A DNA stretch of 18,497 nucleotides from positions 1 to 18,497 of the forward strand of contig PCAH01000192.1 in assembly GCA_002730485.1 (NCBI GenBank), written 5' to 3'. Origin of the DNA: Dehalococcoidia bacterium (GTDB lineage: Bacteria > Chloroflexota > Dehalococcoidia > UBA3495). How positions within the stretch are numbered: position 1 is the first letter of the stretch; each line of letters begins with the position of its first letter. Shown here piece by piece: positions 1-5,502 of the stretch. Below the pieces are notes generated by a model. It did not search any database. It was not told where the DNA came from and saw only the letters and a program-made list of their open reading frames with translations. The position numbers were made by a program, and so were the translations under genes.

Positions 1-2
1 AG

Positions 3-230
3 GAGTTGCGAGCGCAAGCCACCGGAAACGTGGGAGCGGCCAGGAACTCTCTGGAGCACGGCGTGGTGTTTGGATCACCGGACACAGTATCTGAGAGGAT
101 TCAACAAGCCTACGACTCCGGCGTCGGTGGCGTCATCATCCACTTCCGCCTGGGAGCCATGCCCTACGAAGTCTCCGCAAACAGCATGAAGCTATTCGCG
201 GAGAAAGTCGCACCCAATTTCAAAGACTAA
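3..230 (+). CDS. Luciferase-like (LLM class) flavin-dependent oxidoreductase, C-terminal fragment
   Basis: Only the last 75 or so residues are in the window; the frame is open to the left edge, so the true start lies outside. The visible part has the end typical of bacterial luciferase-like TIM-barrel oxidoreductases: a segment LEHGVVFGSPDTVSERI (the 'G+P+.VAERI' motif before the last helix), then SGVGGVIIHFRLGAMPYE (last barrel strand) and a final helix. Family members use reduced flavin (FMNH2 or F420) to oxidise varied small substrates in the cytoplasm; the substrate cannot be told from this fragment. It ends with TAA and converges on the FKBP gene 25 bases away. The family call is fairly safe, a precise function is not possible. 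Confidence 0.75.
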   Translation, partial: ELRAQATGNVGAARNSLEHGVVFGSPDTVSERIQQAYDSGVGGVIIHFRLGAMPYEVSANSMKLFAEKVAPNFKD

Positions 231-240
231 GGTTTAGTCT
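224..240. terminator. Short hairpin between convergent genes
   Basis: AGACTAA (224-230) pairs with TTAGTCT (234-240) around a 3-base loop, overlapping the stop codon of the monooxygenase gene and sitting before the end of the opposing FKBP gene. There is no clear T-run on either side, so this is at best a weak two-way terminator. Confidence 0.3.
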
Positions 241-255
241 GCCGAGTAGACCAGA

Positions 256-726
256 CTATCTCTGGCTAAAGAACTCCACTTCGAACCTGAGGGTGGCGTT
301 CGGGGGAATCACTCCTCCGGCGCCACCAGCACCATAAGCTAGCTCGGGAGGCATGATCAACTCCACCTTGCCACCGACGTTCATGGTTGCCACACCCTCT
401 TCCCAGCCTTTGATAACCCGTCCGGCGCCCAGTGGGAACTCAAATTGTTGACCCCGGTCCACTGAGCTATCGAACTTGGTCCCGTCCATCAACCATCCTG
501 TGTAATGGACCGATACCGTCTTTCCGACTTCAGCCTTTTCTCCGGTGCCAACCACCAGTGTCTTAATCTGCAGTCCGGAAGCTGTGGTAACTATCTCTTC
601 TGCCATGTCTACCTCTGTATCAATCTCTGAATTAATATTTGCTGTAGTACTTGAATCCGAATCGGAAGACGACCCGCACGCAACTCCAAATATCGCCAAA
701 AACGCCACGATCAAAAGCCAGCGCAT
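256..726 (-). CDS. FKBP-type peptidyl-prolyl cis-trans isomerase, predicted lipoprotein
   Basis: 156 residues. Residues 1-17 form a lipoprotein signal: basic start, hydrophobic core, and a lipobox-like GVAC with Cys17, followed by a Ser/Asp/Thr-rich linker (about 18-45). The rest is one FKBP domain with the hallmark stretches VHYTGWLMDGTKFDSS, FPLGAGRVIKGWEEGV and IPPNATLRFEVEF. FKBPs speed proline isomerisation; this one should be anchored outside the membrane and help fold exported proteins. The start ATG is preceded by GGAGG nine bases upstream on the minus strand. It is divergent from the rhodanese gene. The lipobox is not perfect at -3 (Gly), but the Cys and charged linker support lipidation. 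Domain call very sure; lipid anchor likely. Confidence 0.92.
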   Translation of the reverse strand: MRWLLIVAFLAIFGVACGSSSDSDSSTTANINSEIDTEVDMAEEIVTTASGLQIKTLVVGTGEKAEVGKTVSVHYTGWLMDGTKFDSSVDRGQQFEFPLGAGRVIKGWEEGVATMNVGGKVELIMPPELAYGAGGAGGVIPPNATLRFEVEFFSQR

Positions 727-813
727 GGGTCTTCGCCTCCGTATTCATGTAATTCGCATCCATTTGCGCCCAGAAATGGTAGCACACCGCTTAGTGTGAT
801 GATGCGACATCTG

Positions 814-842
814 TTTCCGATACGCGACATTTAGACTATGAT
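814..842 (+). promoter_or_regulatory. Candidate sigma-70 promoter for the rhodanese gene
   Basis: A -10 like TATGAT (837-842) lies 17 bases after a weak -35 like TTTCCG (814-819), about 32 bases before the start codon. A small CACAC/GTGTG inverted repeat (783-798) lies just upstream, between the divergent genes. Confidence 0.4.
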
Positions 843-874
843 ATACGCCTACTTTGGATTGGGAGGCTACATCG

Positions 875-1258
875 ATGACCGATGATTTCAGACAGCGGGT
901 GGAAGCTGCCAAGGGCAAGACAACACCCGTAAGCGCTGTGGAAAGCAAGAAGCAACTTGACGAGAAGCCCGAGATACTACTGATTGAGACGCGACTCAAG
1001 GAGAACGTTCCTCTGAGCGAGCAGGTCGATAATACGATCTTTATCTCCGTGGAAGAATTGGACGCAGCCGCAGAGGACCGCTCCAAGCTGGACCCGCGTT
1101 TGTCAGACCCCAACGTACAGATCATCACAACTTGAAGACTTGGTAATAGGGCAGCCGTTGGCGCCCAAATACTTCAAGAGATTGGATTCGATAACGTGAC
1201 CTACATGGCAGACGGGATGGAAGGCTGGAAAGAAGCCGGATTCGAAACCAAAGAATAA
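875..1258 (+). CDS. Rhodanese-like protein with in-frame TGA at the catalytic Cys (candidate selenoprotein)
   Basis: A plain reading gives an 86-residue protein ending at TGA 1133-1135. In the same frame the sequence stays open for 40 more codons to TAA at 1256-1258, giving 127 residues if TGA is decoded. The downstream part is a textbook rhodanese end: RLGNRAAVGAQIL, then GFDNVTYMADGMEGWKEAG. Rhodaneses carry their catalytic Cys in CRxGxR; here the residues are TGA-R-L-G-N-R, so TGA replaces exactly that Cys codon (residue 87). The upstream part gives the domain's front strands (EILLIETR near residue 34, VQIITT just before the loop), though the usual HIPGA motif is not evident. ATG 875 has GGAGG eight bases upstream, preferred over TTG 854. 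A SECIS-like hairpin follows the TGA. Rhodaneses move sulfane sulfur as an enzyme persulfide; a selenium version would change reactivity. The alternatives are a TGC/TGT to TGA nonsense mutation or a base error. No selA/B/C/D is in the window. Confidence 0.8.
1149..1166 (+). promoter_or_regulatory. SECIS-like hairpin downstream of the in-frame TGA
   Basis: GGGC (1149-1152) pairs with GCCC (1163-1166); A1153 is a single 5' bulge; GCC (1154-1156) pairs with GGC (1160-1162); the loop is GUU (1157-1159). The loop begins 21 nt after the TGA. Known bacterial SECIS elements, such as that of E. coli fdhF, have a one-base bulge on the 5' side, a short upper stem of about 3 bp and a loop containing GU, roughly 16-37 nt after UGA. 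The bulged base here is A, not the usual U, and the loop is small. Confidence 0.55.
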
Positions 1259-1266
1259 AGTCGAAC

Positions 1267-1283
1267 CAGCCCGATTGGGGCTG
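1267..1283 (+). other. Small intergenic hairpin
   Basis: CAGCCC (1267-1272) pairs with GGGCTG (1278-1283) around a 5-base loop, between the rhodanese stop and the next gene. There is no T-run, so it could be an attenuator, an RNA processing site or nothing. Confidence 0.3.
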
Positions 1284-1303
1284 ACCAAGTTAGGTGGTGA
1301 TAT

Positions 1304-2026
1304 ATGGCTGAGAGAGTCTGGGATAAGTTCTTATCGGAGCAGGACAAGGCTCACGTGGCGTTGGGGGAAAACAAGCAGGTGGGGTTCGGTGAAAGACCGG
1401 CCCTATTGTTGATTGACCTCTACCGCTGGGTGTTTGGCGACAAACCTCAGCCGATCATGGAAGCCACCAAAGAATGGCCGTCGAGCTGTGGTCTGGCAGC
1501 CTGGGACGCTATCCCGGCGCTGCAGACGCTGCTGGCAGCCGCTAGAAACGCGGGCATACCGGTGGTGCATGCCACCGGCCGCGAAGACGACGGACTGGCC
1601 GGCTGGAGCGTGGGTCGCGAGATCTACGGCAACTCTGACCGCAGCCCCGAGGCAGTCGAACGGCGCAACCGCCGCTTTGACATCATCGATGAGGTCGCAC
1701 CCATCGACGGTGAACCGGTCATCCGTAAGAGCTCACCCAGCGCCTTTTGGGGCACGCCACTGATGGGGCACCTGAACGCCCTAGGCGTGGACACCATAAT
1801 TGCCGTGGGTGAGTCCACCAGCGGTTGTGTCCGGGCCAGCGTATTGGATGGCTGCACCAGTCGTTTCCGCATGATTGTCTGCGAAGAGGGTGTGTTCGAC
1901 CGGCACGAGGCCGCCCACGCCATAAATCTTTTCGACATGAACCAGAAATACGCCGATGTCTTACCTTTGGCAGATGTACTGGAGTACCTGGGAGAGGTGG
2001 GAGCCAAACGGGCTTCTGGAGCCTAG
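1304..2026 (+). CDS. Isochorismatase-family cysteine hydrolase (N-carbamoylsarcosine amidase / maleamate amidohydrolase-like)
   Basis: 240 residues. The cysteine hydrolase triad is visible: Asp38 in LLIDLYRWVFGD, Lys142 in IRKSSPSAF and Cys175 in GESTSGCVRASVLDG. The Ser/Thr before the Cys belongs to the usual cis-peptide turn. The longer N-terminal part (residues 1-30, KFLSEQDKAHVALG) and the loop after Asp38 resemble the N-carbamoylsarcosine amidase, maleamate amidohydrolase and ureidoacrylate-type branch rather than true isochorismatases. Members hydrolyse an amide or carbamoyl bond through a Cys thioester in the cytosol. ATG 1304 follows a good purine-rich site (AGGTGGTGA). It lies 45 bases after the rhodanese on the same strand and may share its transcript. 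Substrate not determined. Confidence 0.85.
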   Translation: MAERVWDKFLSEQDKAHVALGENKQVGFGERPALLLIDLYRWVFGDKPQPIMEATKEWPSSCGLAAWDAIPALQTLLAAARNAGIPVVHATGREDDGLAGWSVGREIYGNSDRSPEAVERRNRRFDIIDEVAPIDGEPVIRKSSPSAFWGTPLMGHLNALGVDTIIAVGESTSGCVRASVLDGCTSRFRMIVCEEGVFDRHEAAHAINLFDMNQKYADVLPLADVLEYLGEVGAKRASGA

Positions 2027-2054
2027 CCCCATGCCTAAAAGACCTACGGGCTGG

Positions 2055-2083
2055 TTGATTGGGAATTGAGCCTGTGGTAAATT
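2055..2083 (+). promoter_or_regulatory. Candidate sigma-70 promoter for the bS21 gene
   Basis: TTGATT (2055-2060), 17-base spacer, TAAATT (2078-2083), about 40 bases before the bS21 start codon. Confidence 0.5.
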
Positions 2084-2121
2084 AGCTGTAATAGATTGTC
2101 CGGCAACGATTGGAGATTCGC

Positions 2122-2310
2122 ATGGCCTATGTCACACCTCGCGAGGGCGAGAACCCGGAGAGCCTGGTAAACCGATTCCGAGCATCGGTCCAACATTCGG
2201 GGATTTTGCGCGAACTTAAAGACCGCCGCTTCTTCCGGTCCAAGGCTCAGAAAGAGCGTTTGGCAGCCCAGAGGGCCGCGCGCCGGCGCCGTCGCCAAAA
2301 CCGACGCTAG
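2122..2310 (+). CDS. rpsU: 30S ribosomal protein bS21
   Basis: 62 residues, the usual size for bS21. The family signature RFRASVQHSGILRELKDRRF (residues 18-37) is clear, followed by a very basic tail (QRAARRRRRQNRR) that binds 16S rRNA near the anti-Shine-Dalgarno end. bS21 is a late-joining small-subunit protein involved in initiation. The start is ATG 2122, which has GGAG six bases before it; the TTG at 2110 in the same frame is less likely. The gene has its own promoter candidate upstream and two tandem hairpins downstream, so it is probably transcribed on its own. The short N-terminal extension (MAYVTPREGEN) is seen in some bS21 groups. Confident call. Confidence 0.93.
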   Translation: MAYVTPREGENPESLVNRFRASVQHSGILRELKDRRFFRSKAQKERLAAQRAARRRRRQNRR

Positions 2311-2378
2311 GACACCTTCAACTGTCCCAATCCTGACTGGATAGGGCGAGTGGATGTGCCACAAACAGATGTCTTTAT

Positions 2379-2401
2379 CAGGCGGCCATTTGAGCCGCCT
2401 G
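2379..2401 (+). terminator. First of two tandem hairpins after rpsU
   Basis: CAGGCGGC (2379-2386) pairs with GCCGCCTG (2394-2401), 7-base loop, followed by only three T's. Probably the weaker half of a double terminator. Confidence 0.6.
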
Positions 2402-2409
2402 TTTCCGTG

Positions 2410-2432
2410 AAGGCCGCAGTACGGCCTTTTTT
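2410..2432 (+). terminator. Rho-independent terminator (second hairpin)
   Basis: AAGGCCG (2410-2416) pairs with CGGCCTT (2422-2428), loop CAGTA, with a run of six T's through 2432. Classic intrinsic terminator form, ending the rpsU transcript. Confidence 0.8.
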
Positions 2433-2494
2433 CATTACTGGCCATAGCACTGAAAATCGTGCCCGCGCTCCCATTGAGAGGCCGTTCAGGCACG

Positions 2495-2523
2495 TTGACA
2501 GCCAAATGTGCCCCTGTTAGATT
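2495..2523 (+). promoter_or_regulatory. Sigma-70 promoter for the FmdB-type gene
   Basis: Perfect TTGACA (2495-2500), 17-base spacer ending in TGT (extended -10), then TAGATT (2518-2523). It lies about 70 bases before the GTG start. Confidence 0.65.
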
Positions 2524-2590
2524 GGATTGGTTGCCCTTAGCACTTGCCCGTTGGAATTGCCAAAGGGTAGTCACATTCAGGAGTGTACCC

Positions 2591-2953
2591 GTGCCTCGAT
2601 ACGATTACCGTTGCGAAAGCTGCAAAGAAGAATTTGAATTGGTGCAGACCTTCGCAGAAGCTGGCAAAGGCACCTGCCCAAAATGTTCCGGAGCAGGACA
2701 ACGGGTATACCACGCAGTCCCCGTCATCTACAAAGGCAGCGGTTTCTACACCACCGACTACGGACGACCAAGCCCCCCGATTGAAAGCAAGAGCAGCGAC
2801 AGCTCTTCGTCGTCTGACTCCAAAGCTTCCACCGACTCCAAATCCTCATCGGATTCAAAGTCTGACACTGCATCAAGCTCCAGCAGCGACAGCTCTTCTG
2901 CTTCGTCTTCCGAGTCCAGCAGCGCTTCCTCCACTCCGGCCAGTTCCAGCTAA
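2591..2953 (+). CDS. FmdB-family putative regulatory zinc-ribbon protein with Ser-rich tail
   Basis: 120 residues from a GTG start at 2591, chosen because AGGAG (2579-2583) lies seven bases upstream and the reading then gives the family opening MPRYDYRCESC. The zinc ribbon has Cys8/Cys11 and Cys29/Cys32, then the common RVYHAVPVIYKGSGFYTTDYG segment (38-58). From about residue 66 to the end it is almost all Ser with Asp, Lys and Ala, a low-complexity and probably unfolded tail. FmdB was first described beside formamidase genes as a presumed regulator; the true role of this widespread small family is not known. It has its own promoter candidate and no close partner; dtd begins 108 bases later. 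Family sure, function unknown. Confidence 0.88.
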   Translation: MPRYDYRCESCKEEFELVQTFAEAGKGTCPKCSGAGQRVYHAVPVIYKGSGFYTTDYGRPSPPIESKSSDSSSSSDSKASTDSKSSSDSKSDTASSSSSDSSSASSSESSSASSTPASSS

Positions 2954-3061
2954 CCAGGGTATTTGCCCTCAAAGTTGGCCATGGCCTTGCGTTGGATTAT
3001 CTCAGAGTCCCAACCGCCTCTTTCCCTCAGAATCTTGGCGTAGACTTTCAGTGATGAGCAG

Positions 3062-3526
3062 ATGAGAGCACTGATTCAAAGAGTCACTGAGGCATCTGTT
3101 TCCGTTGATGATGAGATCGTGGGAGAAATTGGCCCTGGATTGGTCGTCCTGCTTGGGGTGTCCAAAGAGGACGATGAAGCAGATGCCAAATATCTGGTGG
3201 AGAAGGTCTCCAATCTGCGAATATTTGCCGACGATGACAACAGCTTCAACCTATCACCCCTGGATATAGGGGCAGGCTTGCTGGTGGTGAGCCAGTTCAC
3301 GTTATATGCAGACACCCGCAAGGGACGACGTCCCGACTTCAATCAGGCTGCCGGCGCAGACGACGCCAGGCGTTTGTACGAGTACACAGTGGGTTTGTTT
3401 CAGGAGACTGGCCTGACAGTGGCCACCGGGAGATTCCAGGAGCACATGCTGGTCACCCTTCAGAATGATGGCCCAGTGACCCTGATGTTGGACAGTTCCG
3501 ATCGGCAACAACCACTTCGGCGTTAG
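3062..3526 (+). CDS. dtd: D-aminoacyl-tRNA deacylase
   Basis: 154 residues, close to the family norm of about 145-150. Hallmarks: MRALIQRVTEASVSVD at the start, IGPGLVVLLGV, the SQFTLYADTRKGRRPDF block (SQF.L motif with the conserved Arg-Pro) and the NDGPVTLMLDS block near the end (cross-subunit Gly-cisPro region is in NDGPVT). DTD cleaves D-amino acids, and also glycine, from mischarged tRNA in the cytosol; it works as a dimer with no protein-derived catalytic side chain. The ribosome site before ATG 3062 is weak. The preceding 108 bases carry no obvious promoter or terminator, so read-through from fmdB is possible. Very sure of identity. Confidence 0.95.
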   Translation: MRALIQRVTEASVSVDDEIVGEIGPGLVVLLGVSKEDDEADAKYLVEKVSNLRIFADDDNSFNLSPLDIGAGLLVVSQFTLYADTRKGRRPDFNQAAGADDARRLYEYTVGLFQETGLTVATGRFQEHMLVTLQNDGPVTLMLDSSDRQQPLRR

Positions 3527-3583
3527 GCGCAATGGAGTGGGGGTTCGTCGGGTTACCTGGTGGGTTTGGCCTACCTGAAGCAC

Positions 3584-3601
3584 GGCGGGTTATAACCCGC
3601 C
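3584..3601. repeat. Perfect 18-base palindrome
   Basis: GGCGGGTTATAACCCGCC is its own reverse complement. It is followed by CCTACG, as in a common interspersed repeat type. A near-zero loop makes it more likely a repeat end than a terminator. Confidence 0.7.
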
Positions 3602-3637
3602 CCTACGTCTGGGTTTGGTCTCTGGTCTGGCCTTTCA

Positions 3638-3730
3638 GTCATTCCGGCGAAGGTCGGAATCCAGGACGTTTCTGCGTATCCATGTCTGGTCATTCCGAGC
3701 AATCTGGATTCCCGCCTTCGCGGGAATGAC
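3638..3730. repeat. REP/MITE-like inverted repeat element
   Basis: The left arm 3638-3665 and right arm 3704-3730 are near-complements: GTCATTCCGGCGAAGGTCGG on the left, and TTCGCGGGAATGAC ending the right arm. The right arm contains its own small hairpin (CCCGCCTTCGCGGG). A partial extra copy of the arm start (GTCATTCCGAG) sits at about 3689-3699. No coding capacity. Confidence 0.7.
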
Positions 3731-3768
3731 GGGTGAGGCAGGGTGCCTAGCTAACTGCCACCATCACC

Positions 3769-3862
3769 GCTCGTCCTGAGCCCGTCGAAGGATGCCGATC
3801 AACCGTGTCTCGCATAAGATTTGTATCGGCGCGTGAGTGGTTCGACAGGCTCACCATGAGCG
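3769..3862. repeat. Second inverted repeat pair, left arm shared with 12157-12178
   Basis: The left arm (3769-3794) includes TCGTCCTGAGCCCGTCGAAG; the right arm (3838-3862) has TTCGACAGGCTCACCATGAG, which is its imperfect complement. The 22 bases 3771-3792 recur exactly at 12157-12178. Confidence 0.65.
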
Positions 3863-3888
3863 ATGTCAGAACCCCAAATTGGGCAGGT

Positions 3889-4419
3889 CTAACGGAACCA
3901 GCCCATGCCGCGGAAGAAGCCTCGCAGGTAGGCTATCTGCCCGCCGTGCGCGACAGTGTCCCAGACCATTTGCCCCATGAGCACTGCGATTGTGCGCGGT
4001 TCTGGTACGGTACCCATGACTATCTTGCGTTCCAGTTCTTCGGGAGTCACGTTGGCCAGGAAATTCCTGGTGTGGTTTTTCATCGCCTCGTAGTAGGCAA
4101 GTTGAACGGCCTTGGGCGGCGGAGACCATTGGGCCACCTGCGCTGCGCTCCAACCGACACCACGGTCTTCCTCGTCGGCGGGCATGCCAAATTTCTCGTG
4201 CCACCCTTCGGAGACCCAGGCCTGAGGAAGGTCACGAAAACGGGTGCAGACAAACATGTCTGTCACCCGACTCAAATGCCACAGTATCCAGGCCACAGAG
4301 TTGCACTGGTCCGTGGGTTGACGGGACATCGCAGCCTCATCCAGATCCATGAGGGCTTCGTCGATCATCTCCCAATTCCGTTCCATCGCCAATGACACCG
4401 GATCAACTGGGCTAGCCAT
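3889..4419 (-). CDS. DinB-fold (DUF664/DinB_2-type) putative metal-dependent protein
   Basis: 176 residues predicted as a four-helix bundle of the DinB/YfiT-like superfamily. The metal-binding His pattern fits: His48 in AWILWHLSRVTDMF and His158 in VWDTVAHGGQIAYLRG, with a possible third near His118 (KNHTRNF). The motif 'W.LWHL.R..D' near residue 45 is the usual first helix end of the family. Members are often damage- or stress-induced hydrolases or thiol transferases; the reaction of this one cannot be told. A strong GGAGGAG lies three bases before ATG (4419 on minus). It stands alone; nadC starts upstream on the same strand and ends 51 bases before this gene, so they could share a message. 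Superfamily call sure, function not. Confidence 0.8.
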   Translation of the reverse strand: MASPVDPVSLAMERNWEMIDEALMDLDEAAMSRQPTDQCNSVAWILWHLSRVTDMFVCTRFRDLPQAWVSEGWHEKFGMPADEEDRGVGWSAAQVAQWSPPPKAVQLAYYEAMKNHTRNFLANVTPEELERKIVMGTVPEPRTIAVLMGQMVWDTVAHGGQIAYLRGFFRGMGWFR

Positions 4420-4470
4420 GTGCTCCTCCGTATTCAGTCACTTCGTTAAATTCCGCAATCCACGCCTAGA

Positions 4471-5325
4471 TTAATCAAATTCCAGGTCCAGACTGATGTC
4501 CAAAGCGTTCACCGAGTGGGTCAGTCCGCCGATGGAAATCAGGTCCACACCCGTTTCTGCCACCGCGCGCACGGTGTCGTAGGTGATGCCACCGGACGCT
4601 TCCACTATGGCCTGGTCGCCGATCACCTTCATGGCCGCCGCCATCTCATGCACAGTCATGTTATCCAGCATGATGATATTGGCACCAGCCTCAAGAGCGT
4701 CTTTCACCTGATCCATGGTCTCCACTTCCACCTCGACCTTGATGGTGTGGGAGGCCCGTGACAACGCCAGCTCGATTACATCTTTGAGACCCATCTCGCG
4801 GAAGCTATTGGCCTGTATGTGGTTGTCCTTGATCAGGATGCCGTCGGCCAGGTTCATGCGGTGGTTGAAGCCGCCGCCCGTGCGCACTGAGTATTTATCC
4901 AGATAACGGTGGCCGGGGACGGTCTTGCGAGTGTCAACGATCCTGACGTCTAGCCCCTGGACCGCTGCAACGTAGCGATTGGTATCGCTGGCGATGCCGC
5001 TCATGCGCTGCATGAAGTTCAGTGCAATTCGCTCAGCCCTGAGTATTCCGGCTGCGGACCCACGCACCATTGCGATGTCATCTCCTGGCGATAGCGACGC
5101 ACCATCTTGAAGGATCGCCCTGACTTCCAGGGATGGGTCAACACGATTAAAAACGGCCACGGCTACATCCACGCCGGCCAGCACGCCATGGGCTTTGGCC
5201 CGCAGCATACCGGTACCCTGAATCTCCTCTGGAACCACTGCTTGGGTTGTGGGATCGTTGAAAGTCTGGTCTTCGGCCACTGCAGCGTCAATCAGCGCGT
5301 GGACGTCGGGGGGGAACTCAGTCAT
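4471..5325 (-). CDS. nadC: Nicotinate-nucleotide pyrophosphorylase (carboxylating), quinolinate phosphoribosyltransferase
   Basis: 284 residues, the normal length. It joins quinolinate and PRPP to give nicotinate mononucleotide, CO2 and PPi, the last committed step of de novo NAD synthesis. Clear motifs: MLRAKAHGVLAGVDVA (40-55), ERIALNFMQRMSGIAS (98-113), DTRKTVPGHRYLDKYSV (131-147) with the substrate-binding Arg/Lys, GGGFNHRMNLADGILIKDNH (150-169), VEVEVETMDQ, MLDNM, EASGGI and ISIGGLTHS at the barrel ends. AAGGAAG lies seven bases before the ATG. nadA is upstream on the same strand with a gap of 177 bases, so the pathway genes are adjacent but perhaps separately promoted. nadB is not in the window. 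Very sure. Confidence 0.97.
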   Translation of the reverse strand: MTEFPPDVHALIDAAVAEDQTFNDPTTQAVVPEEIQGTGMLRAKAHGVLAGVDVAVAVFNRVDPSLEVRAILQDGASLSPGDDIAMVRGSAAGILRAERIALNFMQRMSGIASDTNRYVAAVQGLDVRIVDTRKTVPGHRYLDKYSVRTGGGFNHRMNLADGILIKDNHIQANSFREMGLKDVIELALSRASHTIKVEVEVETMDQVKDALEAGANIIMLDNMTVHEMAAAMKVIGDQAIVEASGGITYDTVRAVAETGVDLISIGGLTHSVNALDISLDLEFD

Positions 5326-5502
5326 AGCAAGTCTTCCTTAGTCTTTATCAATCAGAACTTGAACCGTCAGGACAAGCCTAACCATTCAAGAGGCACAATT
5401 GTACCGCAACTACCACGACTGAGCCACATAGAAAGAATGCTGGAAAAGGGCAAGCAGGTATCGGGGTAGAAAACGGTAAAGAAGTCTAAGAGCTGGGGAC
5501 CG

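Larger units (their letters stand above)
3527..3888. repeat. Gene-free stretch with three kinds of inverted repeat
   Basis: No credible gene lies between dtd (plus) and the DinB-fold gene (minus). The stretch holds an 18-base perfect palindrome (3584-3601), a long inverted pair built on 'GTCATTCC...GGAATCCAG' arms (3638-3665 and 3704-3730), and a second pair built on 'CGTCCTGAGC...' and 'TTCGACAGGCTCA...' arms (3769-3794 and 3838-3862). These resemble the interspersed REP/MITE-like repeats found in many bacteria. They could also end both converging transcripts. Confidence 0.7.

Noticed and set aside
1133..1135. TGA read as Trp or Gly (alternative genetic code)
   Set aside because: No other gene in the window contains in-frame TGA, and the DUF2089 gene ends at TGA in a normal ATGA overlap.
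2459..2590. 44-residue N-terminal extension of the FmdB-type protein
   Set aside because: It covers the promoter, and the GTG at 2591 has an ideal AGGAG and gives the exact family N-terminus.
3584..3862. CRISPR array
   Set aside because: Repeats are inverted, of three different kinds and irregularly spaced; there are no equal spacers and no cas genes.
3805..4395. 196-codon open frame on plus opposite the DinB-fold gene
   Set aside because: The minus-strand gene has a strong ribosome site and the metal-binding His pattern; the plus frame starts inside a repeat.
5326..5502. NAD-sensing riboswitch between nadA and nadC
   Set aside because: I saw no convincing conserved structure or promoter/terminator switch in these 177 bases.
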